DNA from: Lactifluus volemus | Lineage: Eukaryota > Basidiomycota > Agaricomycetes > Russulales > Russulaceae | NCBI GenBank assembly: GCA_022376515.1 | Contig: WTXI01000004.1 | Coordinates: 372,001-436,000 of the forward strand | DNA length: 64,000 nucleotides | Reading direction: 5' to 3' | Shown: positions 1 to 11,470 of the stretch, in pieces | How positions within the stretch are numbered: position 1 is the stretch's first letter | How the letters are laid out: every line of letters starts with the position of its first letter | The notes under the pieces: generated by a model | Told to the model about the DNA's origin: nothing | Seen by the model: only the letters and a program-made list of their open reading frames with translations | Databases searched by the model: none | Translations under genes and position numbers: made by a program

Positions 1-831
1 CTTTCAACGTCACGGTTGGGAAGAGGGGATTTGAATGCAATGGCTAGCTCCTCCAGCTGGGCCATAAGCGAAAGTCGGGTAAGTATATAACTTGGAGGGA
101 AGTAGGCGGATGCCGGGATACTGAGAAGATATAGAGTGACGAGGCTAGCAGTAGTTGTGAGTAAGGGTGACCGAATAGGAAGGGAAGCTGTCGACAGCAA
201 GAGATGGCGTAGATTGGGGGCTTGAAACGTTACAGGAAGGACCATCTCAGCCCGAGAATGGATAACCATGCGTTCCAGAACTGGGAACTGATCCTCCATA
301 ACCATCAAAATGTTCCCTAAATTTGTGGGCAGCCATAGCCAAATGCGACGCGCGCGATCACGGTGCGAGAGGGCAAGGAGTATACCCGATTCATCTTCTG
401 CTGTTATCTCTCCATTCAGGTCATAATAAATGGTGAGTGGCAGAGGTGGTGAATGTGCGAGCATGTCCGCTACAGGCACACCTTGGGTACAGAAGAGACT
501 AAGGTCCAACTGGGATGGTGATTCAAGAATAATGTTTCGCCATTGTCGACAAACATGCGCCAATTTGTACCACCAACGCTGGCGGGACCAATTAATAGTC
601 AATCCGTCAATTTCGTCTTCATATTCATCCGGGTGTGCCAGTCGATAGTGTTCAAATACATTGAGAAGCACATCATGGTTGAGCGTATAGATAGGTGAGT
701 GCCAGTGTCGTCTAGGCTCTATTTCATATTCGAGTTGGTGAAAAGATCAGGGTCACAGAGTTTGGCGACTTACAACTCGAGGAAATTTGGACTAGCCCTC
801 CTTTAAGGGGGAGAGAAGTGATGGCAGGCAT
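1..831 (-). pseudogene. F-box gene copy A, 3' truncated by window edge, probably broken
   Basis: Minus-strand member of the F-box array. Exon 2 (718 down to the window edge) is open and carries the F-box core (LNHDVLLNVF, then WWYKLAHVCRQWRNIILES) followed by the family's leucine-rich body. The leader exon would be 831-774 (ATG at 831), with a 55-bp intron 719-773 starting GTAAGT and ending ATAG. Joining these exons gives codon T+AG, a stop exactly at the junction. The related leader exons at 7.4 and 11.4 kb have G where this copy has T and would read through. Reading into the intron also ends in a stop. F-box proteins of this kind are normally substrate adaptors of SCF ubiquitin ligases. The domain call is secure; pseudogene status is inferred from one base. 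Confidence 0.7.
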
Positions 832-1652
832 ATAATCGGGGGTGCGGTTGAAGCATCGGTCCCGCGGCGGTGTCTTTGGGCGCTTCGCGCTAAGCGTTGA
901 ACCACTTTCTTTATCACCGTCGTCGTCACCATCGTCGTAAGCCTCACCCCATTTTTCCACATCTTCACACATTTACCTACGTTCATACGTGCACGTGTAC
1001 AGCACTGACGGGCCAGGTAAGTATTTCACTGCAGCCCACCGACGCCGCTCAGTCGCGTACGCTGGTCAAGGTGTAGGAACATTGGAATAGGAGCAGAAGC
1101 GGGAGGCTGTGGTAAGTCGAAACTCTCTCGACAGAGCACTAGCTTCGTTCCATGGAAGGAAGGTATACCTTGTTACGCAACGTTGACAGCTACTTCATTG
1201 AGTGCCAGATTATGTTCAATGTCATCATTTCTCAAACACACGAATCCGAGTCGGAGCAGCTAAGGTGCAAGCATTACTTGTACTGTCAACGAGTGATATG
1301 AGGGGAAGAGAAATGATAGTTTGCGATTCCGCAGAAACAACAAACCGCTCGACTATCGCCTCGCCAAATTCTGCGCTTTACGCGCGGTGCCCACCTCCAC
1401 AGCCAAGCTACGTAACTGTCCTCACCGCCATCCTGCCACTCTCATGGAGATACGCCGCCACTGCAACCACGACCGCGCTTCTGTTAGATGCCGCGCGTTC
1501 TGCCGACCCATGTGCAATTGAGGTGACCTAAGTTATGTTCGAGTGGCGGAGGCAAAGCGACGGAAAGGTACATGTAGATGTGAGCATGCCAAACCTCATA
1601 CCATGTACATTCTCTAGGACGTCTGTAGTCTCTGCCCCGGAGATATGCTTGA
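832..1652 (+). other. Repeat spacer with plus-strand gene remnants
   Basis: This spacer recurs at 7.45-8.4 kb and 25.8-26.7 kb. Near 985-1050 it contains a diverged form of the first exon of the plus-strand gene best seen at 4447, recognisable by a CTALTGQ-like stretch followed by a GTAAGT donor. About 1330-1530 matches an exon-like segment also present at 8.06-8.27, 26.4-26.6 and 59.7-59.85 kb that reads roughly TTALLLDA..SADPCAIEVT. Frames are interrupted and the copies disagree, so I treat it as degenerate coding sequence rather than a working gene. Confidence 0.4.
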
Positions 1653-2121
1653 TCATCGATGCGAGATGTTACACAAGCACAAACTTAAGCGGAGGATGTG
1701 GTCTTCGATCCCTGTAAGGTCTTTCTTCTTGAGTCCAATGACAGCCAGCCGATTGCCGACATTCTCATCATTCGGAATCCCTGCGTTCTCGTAGGCCATA
1801 TCCTTGCCCACAGTATCATCTGGGGGAGTCGCTCTCGCCTGAACACCCGTGGAAGAAGCTGTTTCGATGCATCTGCATACACGTGAGCTGTCCGGATCGC
1901 GTCGGTTAGACACGTTCACTAGCAAACGAGTTTGCTCACCCCTCGTGATATAAAACGTTCCACCTGACAGGGTCATCAACAGCTTTGAGCTGATCATCCA
2001 TGTCAATGGGAACCTGAACCACACCAGCCAGTATACGGAGATTTGCCGAATCTGGTTGATCACTCAGAGTTACCACTGGGCCATGAATCCGCACCGGGTC
2101 TACCAACCGAAGAAAGCTCAA
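1653..2121 (-). CDS. Unknown minus-strand repeated gene, copy 1 (3' exons)
   Basis: Two consecutive exons are visible. The upstream exon (down to 1940) reads ...[38 protein letters not shown]. The downstream exon (1872-1653) reads CIETASSTGV...NRLAVIGLKKKDL, then HILRLSL, and ends ISHR-stop. They join in frame across a 67-bp intron with a GTGAGC donor and a TATGCAG acceptor. Copies near 8.4 and 26.7 kb keep the same intron and frame with mostly conservative replacements, which argues for past or present coding. The 5' end is not resolved: an LYRHASPLELEAAMN-like exon lies near 2200-2240 but does not join in frame by a canonical site. I do not recognise the family. Confidence 0.45.
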
Positions 2122-2661
2122 GCTAGTTGAAAACGAAAAGGTACCTATCTATGAGGGCGACGGAGTATCGGTAGCTGATCGCAGTAAAGACTCACATTCA
2201 TAGCAGCTTCAAGTTCAAGTGGAGACGCATGTCGATAAAGAACGAAGAAACGAAGGGTACCTGACTTGAAGGAAATTGCGTACTGTACTGCAAGTGTACT
2301 ACTGGTAGAAGTGCGTAAAGTGGGCTCCGAAAAAATGACTTAGTCAGCATGTCATACACTTTAACATAAAAGTCGTCAAGGAAATGTGACCGAGATGCGA
2401 ATAACGATGGGGAACAGATATGTATGCAGGGAGAGACAAATCTGAGGAAGGATACGTGTAATCATCAAGATGCGCTGACATACGCCTACGTTGATTAAGA
2501 TAAGCTAGTTGGGCCGCTTCGTTGCGATCATCTGGCAGTCGTCATGAACGGGCCAGTAGTACGTGGGTGGGTGAGCATGAGCAAGATATGGGTAGTTGTG
2601 CCGAGACGTACTTCGATCCACCAATAAGCTCTGCCAAGATCGCCGCACAGAACCTAGAACT
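2122..2661. other. Intergenic, repeated spacer
   Basis: This stretch holds the unresolved 5' part of the preceding minus-strand gene and the downstream flank of F-box copy B. The same sequence recurs, with small indels, at about 8870-9420 and 27200-27850. I see no independent gene in it. Confidence 0.5.
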
Positions 2662-4209
2662 TCAGTTGAACATCGAAGGCTCCACCAAACGCAAGCTGAC
2701 GGGATGGCCTGCTACTTGTCGTTCATTGAGAAATGCGGTAAATGCGTCCTGAGCATCGCCTCCTCCAGAATATCCAACCTCCTCAAGGTTCGGAAGGAGC
2801 TCCAGCGGTGGCTCTCCATCGTCAGATGGTAACGAACGAAAGATTTTGCTGACGAGATTATCTTGTACATGAATAGTCTTCGCGTTGGTGAATGGCCTAA
2901 GGAGTTCACGCCACTGGCTTCGATCGACATTGTTGTAGAATTCCGATGATTGATTGTGTTCTTCGTAGCTGAATGTGACTTGCTCGACAACAGAAAGTAC
3001 GGGTGAAAGGGAATCAAATAATTGCGCCACAGACGCAACCTGGAAGTCGAGATATCCGCCCCTGATCTGCAATATCAAGGGAGTGTCCCACTTCTGAGGG
3101 ACCGTATGTAAGGTCACGGCAAACGCATCGAAAGCTACCTGGACAGCGGTAAATCTGAGGTTTTCGGATGTTTTCATGAACTGCAAGAGGTGCGAAAAAG
3201 TAAACGGGAGCTGATTAAAGAGATCGATATGAAGGATGCTAAGGGAAGGGGCGCTGATCCGAGAAACGAGGCCTTCCAAATAGGCGCTCACGCCAGTGAA
3301 CATTAACCAGCGTAGGTTGGGAAGTGGGATCTGGTGCAACTGCCTTTCAACATCACAGTTGGGGGCAGGGAAAGGGAAATCAATGACGAGCTTCTCTAGC
3401 TGGAGCATAATAGAAAGTGGGGAGAGTATATTACTAGGAGGGAAAGATGCCGGGATACTGATAAGCGTAAGAGTGACGAGTCGTGTGGCAGTTGTGAGTA
3501 AGGGTGATCCAATTGGAAGGGAAGCTGTAAATAGCCTGAGACTGCGTAGATTGGGGGCCTGAAACATTTCAGGAAGGACCACTTCGGTCCGAGAATTGAC
3601 ATACAGGCGTTCCAGAATTGGGAATTGATCATCCATAACCGTGATGAACTTCCCCATATTGGGCAGCTCGAAAAGGTCAATGCAACGAACGCGGTCACGG
3701 TGTGAAAGTGCGAGCAATATACCCGATTCATCTTCTGCTGTCATCTCCCGATTCAAGATGTGATAATCGATCGTGAGTGGTAGTGGTGGTGAATGTGCAA
3801 GCATGTCCGCTACAGGGACACCATTAGTGCAGTAGAGATGAAGGTCGAGCCAAGATGGTGATTCAAGAATAATATTTCGCCAGTGTCGACAAACTTGTGC
3901 CAGTTTGTACCACCAACGTTGACGGTCCCATCTGTAGTTCAACAAGCCATTCTCATCCTCGTATTCGTCCGGTTCTGCCAACCGATAAAGATGAAATATA
4001 TTGAGAAGCACGTCATCGTTGAGGATGTGGATAGGTGAGCGTCGTTTATTGCTGGCATCATGATTGCTGTCGAGCCCTATTGATTCGCAAATTTGTGATC
4101 AGGAACAGATCAGCGACACAAGGATCATGATTTGGAACTGCGTACTAGTACGTCGGCCGAGCCTTCTAATGAGGGGAGGATAAATTATGGTAGAGGAGCA
4201 ACAAGGCAT
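2662..4209 (-). CDS. F-box domain protein, copy B
   Basis: Predicted join(2662..4076, 4146..4209), about 492 residues. The leader exon starts at ATG 4209 (MPCCSSTIIYPPLIRRLGRR). A second in-frame donor 6 bp upstream (GTACTA at 4151) is possible. Exon 2 opens with HILNDDVLLNIF, the F-box core, followed by WWYKLAQVCRHWRNIILES and DLHLYCTNGVPVADMLAHS. This is the usual Agaricomycete F-box-like layout, with a long leucine-rich C-terminal region ending LRLVEPSMFN. The family is thought to recruit substrates to SCF ubiquitin ligase; the leucine-rich part would be the recognition surface. The frame is open throughout. Substrate and expression are unknown. Confidence 0.82.
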
Positions 4210-4446
4210 TTTCAGGGAGACGTGTAAAGATGTGGACGCGATTAGCAGTGTAGGCCTCTTGGATGACTAATGCCTCATCCTGTGGCGGCGGGCGGCGGTG
4301 TCCTTGGCCGGGGAGGGCGCTGACCTATATCCAGGGTTGGACGTTGGACGCTAGCGTTCACCCTCCTCGTCATCATCATCGTCGCCGTCGTCACCTCATT
4401 ATGAATAACTTTTTCACACTTTTACCTACACCTACATTTATATAAT
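4210..4446. promoter_or_regulatory. Shared divergent upstream region
   Basis: This spacer of about 240 bp separates the F-box start (4209, minus) from the plus-strand gene start (4447). Its core, around a GCCTCTTGGATGA motif near 4253, recurs upstream of copies C, D, E, F and H (near 7077, 11027, 29455, 32615 and 51447). Conservation at the same place before several paralogues fits a bidirectional promoter, but no specific factor site is identifiable. Confidence 0.35.
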
Positions 4447-4857
4447 ATGCGTGCGGATACAGCGCAGACAGGTCAACCTCCACCACCTTCGACAGGTCCA
4501 AGTGCTGTCAGTCCACCAACGCCACGTCATGCCGAACACAGGCACATACCGCACAAAGCGTCAAGGATATGGGACGTACTACGGTCCTGCTAGATGAATC
4601 TTTTTGGCGTGCGTTGTTTCTTCTCCCGATGATAACCAACGAAACCACCGTTACACACGCGGTAATGAGCGACTGACTGATTCTTTCAGGATGACCCCGC
4701 GCAGGTGTATGCCGCCAAGTGGGCGACAATACGACCTTCTTGTTTCATTCTACACGACGTCATCATTCCGTACTCCCACGAACACAAGTGGAAACGAGCA
4801 GTGAGTAAGCTATGGGAGATCGAGTTAGAGTGGGAAGTTGAGAGTGGACGACCGTGA
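4447..4857 (+). CDS. Small unknown gene, head-to-head with F-box copy B
   Basis: Best-preserved member of a plus-strand family repeated through the array. Predicted join(4447..4575, 4690..4857), 98 residues. Exon 1 reads MRADTAQTGQPPPPSTG, then a proline/histidine-rich stretch ending ASRIWD. The intron runs GTACTA to TTTCAG and has a CTGAC-type branch site. Exon 2 begins DDPAQVYAAKWATIRP and ends ELEWEVESGRP. A GTGAGTAAG at 4801 could be another donor, so the true C terminus may lie further on. Related exon-2 sequence at 55.9, 59.1 and 63.2 kb conserves the LW.IEF/ELEW pattern. No domain is recognised and there is no signal peptide or membrane segment. It could equally be the 5' part of a longer gene. 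Confidence 0.5.
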
Positions 4858-5453
4858 CGGTCGTTGACTAGCGGTGATCCCCATACGTACCACAAATGAT
4901 GATATATTTGTATGTATCCGTGCCTCTACATCAGTCAGATGGGTAGAGCATATGAATGGGTATACTTTGAATACATCATGACAAATTCTCTTCTTACGAA
5001 GTCGTATATACCCCGGGTTCATCATTCACAATGGGTCCCCCTCCCTCCACCTTCCTTAATCCCCGCAACGACCCCTTCTTAACCAAGAATGAATACAAGG
5101 ATTATAACCACAGACGATGGCAATGGCAGCCTGAGCGGGAGGCTGCGGTGGCATGTCATGCAACACTTTGATTAGCGGTAAACGAGGAAATGATACCGTG
5201 CCCGAGATGCGAATAGCGATGGCCAACGGATATGCACGATGTGTGCATCAAAGAATGAAGGAAGATACAAATTATACTTAGACAATAGGCTACATGTAGT
5301 CATCAAGATGCATACGCCTACGTTGATGAAGATAAGAGGGTGTGAGCACGAGTAAGATATGGGAAGTTGTGTCGAGACGTTCGATCCACCAATTAGCTCC
5401 ATTGCTACCAAGATTGCCGCAACACTCACATGCTACATACAGTACCTGAGGTT
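4858..5453. other. Intergenic spacer
   Basis: Contains a GTACGTACCACAAAT-type motif near 4885 that recurs downstream of the other plus-strand gene copies (for example 33375 and 55207), then unique sequence and the downstream flank of F-box copy C. No gene is supported. Confidence 0.5.
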
Positions 5454-7014
5454 TCAGTCGAACACCGAAGGATCCACCAAACGCAGGCTGACAGGATGGC
5501 CTTCTACTTCTCGTTCATTGAGAAATACTGTAAACGCGTCCCGAGTATCGCTTCCTCCAGAATATCCAACCTCCTCAAGGTTAGGAAGGACCTCCAGTGG
5601 TGGCTCTCCATCGTCAGGCGGTAAGGAACGGAAGATATTGTTGACGAGGTTATCTTGTACATGAATAGTCTTCACGTTGGTGAATGGCCTAAGAAGTTCA
5701 CACCACTGGCTTCGATCGACATTGTTGTGGAATTCCGATGATTGACTGTTTTCTCCGTAGCTGAATGCGACTTGCTCGACAACAGAAAGTACGGGTGAAA
5801 GGGAATCAAATAATTGCGCCGCAGACGCAACCTGCAAGTCGAGATGTCCACACATGATCTGCAACATCAAGGGAGTGTCCCACCTCCAAGGCACCGTATT
5901 TAAGGTCACGGACTCGGAAAACCCATCGAAAACTACCTGGGCAGCAGTAAATCTGAGGTTTTTGGATGTTTGCATGAACTGCAAGAGGTGCGGAAAAGTA
6001 AAGGGGAGCTGATTAAACAGGCTGACATGAAGGAGGTTAAGGGAAGGGGCGCTGATCCGAGCAACGAGACCTTCCAAATAGGCGCTCACTGCAGTGAGCG
6101 AGAAACAGCGTAGGTTGGGAAGTGTGGCTATATCCGGGGTCTGGTGCAACTGGCTTTCAACATCACTGTTGGGAATAGGGGAAATAAAACCAATGGTGAG
6201 CCTCTCTAGCTGGAGCATAAGCGAAAGTCGGGTACGTATATCACTCGGAGGGAAATAGGCCGATGCCGGGATTTTGACAAGCGTGAGATTGACAAGTCCC
6301 GTGACAGTAGTTGTGAAAAAGGGTGATCGGGTTGGAAGGGAAGCCGCTGACAGTCTGAGATGGCATAGATTGGGGGCTTGAAACATGAAAGGAAGGACCA
6401 CTTCGGTCCGAGAGGAGATATACATGCGTTCCAGAATTGGAAATTGATCGTCCATAACAGTGACGAACTTCCCCATATTTGGGAGCTTTGAAAAGAAAAT
6501 GCGACGCACGCGATCGCGGTGAGAAAGTGCAAGCAATATACCCGATTCATCTTCTGCTCTCATCTCCCGATCCATAGCGTCATAATTGACGGTGAGTGGT
6601 AGAGGTGGTGAATGTGCAAGCATGTCCGCTACCGGTACACCATTAGTGCAGTAGAGATGAAGGTCGAGCTGGGATGGTGATTCAAGGATAATATATCGCC
6701 ATTGTCGACAAACGTGTGCCAGTTTGTACCACCAACGTTGGTGGAACCAATTAATGATGGCCCTCCCAGTTTCGTCGTCATATTCGTCTGGATATGTCAG
6801 ACGATAGAGATTAAATATATTGAGAAGCACATCATAGTTGAGGATATGGATAGGCGACTCGGAGTGTTGTCCATTGCTCTTGAGCCCTATTAATTTCGCA
6901 AGTTTGAGAAAGGGTCAAGGGTACAAAGATCATGACTTGGAACTGCGTACCGTGACGTCGGCAGAGCCGTCGAATGAGGGGAGGATAAATTATGGTAGAG
7001 CAACAACCAAGCAT
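5454..7014 (-). CDS. F-box domain protein, copy C
   Basis: Predicted join(5454..6886, 6951..7014), about 498 residues. The leader exon is MLGCCSTIIYPPLIRRLCRR (ATG 7014). The 64-bp intron has donor GTACGC, a CTTGAC branch-like site and acceptor AATAG. The F-box reads HILNYDVLLNIF, where the usual acidic residue is Tyr, then WWYKLAHVCRQWRYIILES. The remainder is leucine-rich and ends LRLVDPSVFD. Copies C and D share leader, intron and downstream flank closely, marking a recent tandem duplication of this segment. Role inferred from the family: SCF-type substrate adaptor. Confidence 0.82.
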
Positions 7015-7334
7015 TTTCAGAGGTAAGTCACGGTAACGACGTGGATGCGATTGAAAAGCGTACTGTAGTGTGTAGGCCTCTTGGATGACCTATGCCTCAT
7101 TCCCGTGGCGGTGGCGGTGTCCTTGGCCAAAGTGGGCGCAGACCTATATCCAGAATTGGACACTGCCAGTGGTGTCCACCTTCCACTTCATATTGTTCAG
7201 GGAAATTGCCATAGACTTCGATGAGCTGCTTGGACGCTATTATGATGTAGGATGATCGCGCTGGTTCAGTTGGACTTTAGCAAACGAGGTTGCTCACACC
7301 TGTCCCCTCGTCATAATTAAGCTCAGCTATTCAT
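7015..7334. other. Upstream spacer of copy C with a fragment of the 30.5-kb module
   Basis: The proximal part matches other F-box upstream regions (GCCTCTTGGATGACC near 7076). About 7195-7310 matches the exon-like module better preserved at 30.52 and 52.48 kb (it starts near an ATAGACTTCGATGAGCTG motif), but only a short piece is left. The segment is repeated at 10975-11285. Confidence 0.45.
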
Positions 7335-7452
7335 GAGGCTCTATTGATATCCGAGTCGGTGAACGGATCAGGGTCACAGAGTTTGGCGACTTACCACTCG
7401 AGGAAATTTGGACTAGCCCTCCATTAAAGGGGAGAGAAGTGATTGCAGGCAT
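7335..7452 (-). pseudogene. Orphan F-box leader exon and intron
   Basis: On the minus strand, ATG at 7452 opens MPAITSLPFNGGLVQISSS, then a GTAAGT donor at 7394 and an ATAG acceptor at 7341. This is the same leader type as copy A. Only a few bases of exon 2 follow and there is no F-box body to the left, so this is a 5' remnant left after deletion or partial duplication. An almost identical remnant lies at 11285-11403. Confidence 0.55.
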
Positions 7453-7587
7453 CGGTCACGGGGTGCAGTTGAAGCATCGGTCTTTGGGCGCTTATTAAGC
7501 GTCGATCCATTTCGTCAACATCGTCGTAGCCTCATCGTGAGTCTCACCCCCTTTTCCACATCTTCCTACACTTACCTACGTTCATAT

Positions 7588-8272
7588 GTGGACGTGTACG
7601 GCACAGACAGGGCAGGTAAGTATTTCACTGCAGCCCACCAACACCGCTCAGTCGCGTGTACGCCGTACATAAAATGCCAGATGGGCTTCCGCACACAACG
7701 CCGACAAGCATGCCAGAGAGATGGACCCCTGCGGTACGTTGTTATTTCTCCCAATAATAATGTACATGGTGATGACTGACTGACTGATTCTGCGAGGATC
7801 GCAAAAGCGGACGCTTCGACGCTTTCCGGGTTTTCACCCGAGAGACGCATGAATCAAAGAGGATTTTTTCTCGTACTCAGTCAACTTGTAAGTTATTAAA
7901 AGTACTGCTGTGTCCCGGCACCTGCACCCGCAACTGCAAGCGAACAAACCACAGATGAGCCGCTGGGCAAGGTGTAAGATTATTGCAATTGGAGCTGGAG
8001 CGGGAGGCTGTGCTAAGTCGACTTTCATCGAGTGCCAGATTAACTTAGGGGAAGAGAAATGATTGTTGGCGATTCCGCAGAAACAACAAACAGCTCGACT
8101 ACCGCCTCGCCAAATCTGCCGCCGCGGGTGCCCATCTCCACGGCCAAGCTACCTAACTGTCCTCACCGCCATCCTGCCACCCTCGTGGAGATACGTCACC
8201 ACTGCGACCACGACCGCGCTTTTGTTAGATGCTGTGCGTTCTGCTGATCCGTGTGCAATCGAGGTGACCTAA
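7588..8272 (+). pseudogene. Remnant of plus-strand partner gene, copy near C/D
   Basis: Begins MWTCTAQTGQ at 7588, followed by an 18-bp GTAAGT..CTGCAG stretch that may be a degenerate intron. The continuation reads SRVRRT then stops in frame where the copy at 55.7 kb reads on. Exon-like pieces NARWASAHNADKHAREMD (7676-7730) and a further segment at 8063-8272 ending DPCAIEVT follow. The premature stop and frame changes make a working product unlikely. The antisense frame is also long here, but it is conserved only because the DNA is. Confidence 0.45.
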
Positions 8273-8394
8273 GTTAGGTTTGAGTGGCGGAGGCACAAGC
8301 GACGGAAAGGTACATGTAGATGTGAGCATGCCAGACCTCATACTATGTACATTCTCTAGGACGTCTGCAGTCTCTGCCCCGGAGATATGCTTGA

Positions 8395-8810
8395 TCATCG
8401 ATGCGAGATGTTAGACAAACACAAACTTAAGCGGAGGATGTGGTCTTCGATCCCTGTAAAGTCTTTCTTCTTGAATCCAATGACATCCAGCCGATTGCCG
8501 ACATTCTCACCATTCTGAATCCCTGCGTTCTCGTAGGCCATATCCTTGCCCACAGTATCATCTGGGGGAGTCGCTCTCGCCTGAACACCCGTGGAAGAAG
8601 CTGTTTCGATGCATCTGCATACACGTGAGCTGTCCGGATCGCGTCGGTTAGACATGTTGACTAGCAAACGAGTTTGCTCACCCCTCGTGATATAAAATGT
8701 TCCACCTGACAGAGTCATCAATAGCATTGAGCCGATCATCCATATCAATGGGAACCTGAACCACAGCAGCCAGTATACGGAGATTTGCCGAATCTGGTTG
8801 ATCACTCAGA
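8395..8810 (-). CDS. Unknown minus-strand repeated gene, copy 2 (3' exons)
   Basis: Same two-exon structure as the gene at 1653-2121. The upstream exon ends VRWNILYHEG (to 8682). A 67-bp intron follows (GTGAGC to TATGCAG), then exon 8614-8395 with GNRLDVIGFKKKDF and the ending LSNISHR. Differences from copy 1 are mostly replacement-conservative, and the splice sites are kept. An extra 15-bp stretch near 8835-8850 relative to copy 1 lies in the unresolved 5' part. Function unknown. Confidence 0.42.
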
Positions 8811-9421
8811 GTTACCATGAATCCGCACCGGGTCTACAAACATTCATTTCGAAGAAAGCTCAAGCTAGTTGAAAACGAAAAGGTACCTATCTATGAGGGC
8901 GACGGAGTATCGGCAGCTGATCGCAGTAAAGACTCACATTCATAGCAGCTTTAAGTTCAAGTGGAGACGCATGTCGACAAAGAACGAAAGGAAGGGTAAC
9001 TGACTTGAAGGAAATTGCGTACTGTACTGCAAGTGTACTACTAGTAGAAGTGCGTAAAGTGGAAAAATGACTCAGTCAGCATATCATACACTTTGATCAG
9101 CGGTAAACATAAAAGTCGTCAAGAAAATGTGACCGAGATGCGAATAACGATGGGCAACAGATATGTATGCAAGGAGAGACAAATTATACTTAGAAGATCT
9201 GAGGAAGGATACGTGTAATCATCAAGATGCACTGACATACGCCTACGTTGACTAAGATAAGCTAGTTGGGCCGCCTCGTTGCGATCATCTGGCAGTCGTC
9301 ATGGACGGGACAGTACCTGGGTGGGTGAGCATGAGTAAGATATGGGTAGTTGTGTCGAGACGTACTTCAATCCACCAATAAGCTCTATATCTGCCAAGAT
9401 CGCTGCACAGAACCTAAAACT
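8811..9421. other. Intergenic, repeated spacer
   Basis: Copy of the 2122-2661 spacer with indels. No independent gene seen. Confidence 0.5.
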
Positions 9422-10961
9422 TCAGTTGAACATCGAATGGTCCATCAAACACAAGCTGACGGGATGGCCTGCTACTTGTCGTTCATTGAGAAATGCGGTA
9501 AATGCGTCCCGAGCATCGCTTCCTCCAGAATATCCAACCTCCTCAAGGTTCGGAAGGAGCTCCAGCGGTGGCTCTCCATCGTCAGATGGTAAGGAATGAA
9601 AGATTTTGCTGACGAGATTATCTTGTACGTGAATAGTCTTCGCGTTGGTGAATGGCCTAAGGAGTTCACGCCACTGACTTCGATCGACATTGTTATGCAA
9701 TTCCGAAGATTCGTCGTAGCTGAATGTGACTTGCTCGACAACAGAAAGTACGGGTGAAATGGAGTCAAATAATTGCGCCGCAGACGCAACCTGCAAGTCG
9801 AGATGTCCGCACATGATCTGCAACTGCAAGGGAGTGTCCCACTTCCAAGGCACCGTATTTAAGGTCACGGAAAACCCGTCGAAAATTACCTGGACAGCGG
9901 TAAAACTGAGGTTGTTGGATGTTTGCATGAACTGCAAGAAGTGCGGAAAAGTAAAAGGGAGCTGATCAAACAGACTGACATAAAGGAGGTTAAGGGAAGG
10001 GGCGCTGATCCGAGAAACGAGGCCTTCCAAATAGGCGCTCACGCCAGTGAACGAGAACCAGCGTAGGTTGGGAAGTGTGGTTATATCCGGGGTCTGGTGT
10101 AACTGGCTTTCAACATCGCGGTTGGGGGTAGGGAAACAAAACTCAATGACGAGCCTCTCTAGCTGGAGCATAAACGAAAGTCGGGTAAGTATATAACTAG
10201 GAGGGAAATAGGCCGATGCCGGGATTTTAACAAGCGTGAGATTGACAAGTCCCGTGGCAGTAGTTGTGAATAAGGGTGATCGAGTTGGAAGGGAAGCCGC
10301 CGACAGTCTGAAATGGCGTATATTGGGGGCTTGAAACGTGACAGGAAGGACCACTTCGGTCCGAGAGTAGATATACATGCGCTCCAGAATTGGGAATTCA
10401 TCGTCCATAACAGTGACGAACTTCCCCATATTTGGGAGCTTCGAAAAGAAAATGTGACGCACGCGATCGCGGTGAGAAAGTGCGAGCAATATACCCGATT
10501 CATCTTCTCCTGTTATCCCCTGCCCCCGATAATCGATGGTGAGTGGTAGAGGTGGTGAATGTGCAAGCATGTTCGCTACAGGCACACCTTTAGCGCAGTA
10601 GAGATGAAGGTCGAGCTGGGATGGTGATTCAAGGATAGTATATCGCCACAGGCGACAAACGTGTGCCAGGTTGTACCACCAACATTGGTGGAACCAATTA
10701 ATGATGGTCTTCCCATTTTCGTCCTCATATTCGTCTGGATCTGTCAGGCGATAGAGATGAAATATATTGAGAAGCACATCATAGTTGAGGATATGGATAG
10801 GCGACTCGGAGTGTTGTCCATTGCTCTTGAGCCCTATTAATTTCGCAAGTTTGAGAAAGGGTCAAGGGCAAAAAGATCATGACTTGGAACTGCGTACCGT
10901 GACGTCGGCCGAGTCTTCGAATGAGGGGAGGATAAATTATGGTAGAGCAACAACCAAGCAT
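9422..10961 (-). CDS. F-box domain protein, copy D
   Basis: Predicted join(9422..10833, 10898..10961), 491 residues. The leader MLGCCSTIIYPPLIRRLGRR, the 64-bp intron and the Tyr-containing F-box (HILNYDVLLNIF) match copy C, its closest relative. The body differs by scattered replacements and short in-frame indels (for example a shorter NYDAMDREM-equivalent loop), and the C terminus reads LCLMDHSMFN. The frame is open from ATG to stop. Role by family: SCF substrate adaptor, target unknown. Confidence 0.82.
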
Positions 10962-11284
10962 TTTCAGAGGTAAGTCACGGTAACGACGTGGATGCGATTG
11001 AAAAGCGTACTGTAGTGTGTAGGCCTCTTGGATGACCTATGCCTCATTCACGTGGGGGTGGCGGTGTCCTTGGCCAAAGTGGGCGCAGCCTATATCCAGA
11101 ATTGGACACTGCCAGTGGTGTCCACCTTCCTCGTCATATTGTTCAGGGAGATGTTCAGCAATTGCCATAGACTTCGATGAGCTGCTTGGATGCTATTATG
11201 ATGTAGGATGATCGCGCTGGTTGGACTTTAGCAAACGAGGTTGCTCACACCTGTCCCCTCGTCATAATTAAGCTCAGCTATTCA
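10962..11284. other. Upstream spacer of copy D
   Basis: Nearly identical to 7015-7334, including the GCCTCTTGGATGACC motif near 11027 and the short ATAGACTTCGATGAGCTG piece near 11168. No gene. Confidence 0.5.
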
Positions 11285-11403
11285 CGAGGCTCTATTGATA
11301 TCCGAGTCGGTGAACGGATCAGGGTCACAGAGTTTGGCGACTTACCACTCGAGGAAATTTGGACTAGCCCTCCATTAAAGGGGAGAGAAGTGATTGCAGG
11401 CAT
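11285..11403 (-). pseudogene. Second orphan F-box leader exon
   Basis: Duplicate of the remnant at 7335-7452: ATG 11403, donor at 11345, acceptor at 11292, no F-box body. It lies 68 bp left of the Helitron-like insertion. Confidence 0.55.
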
Positions 11404-11470
11404 CGGTCACGGGGTGCGGTTGAAGCATCGGTCTTTGGGCGCTTATTAAGCGTCGATCCACTTCGTCAAC

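Noticed and set aside
7572..7850. Minus-strand 92-codon frame repeated at 25840-26118 (MRLSGENPESV...)
   Set aside because: It lies antisense to the plus-strand partner-gene exons and is conserved only because the whole unit is duplicated; no intron or start support.
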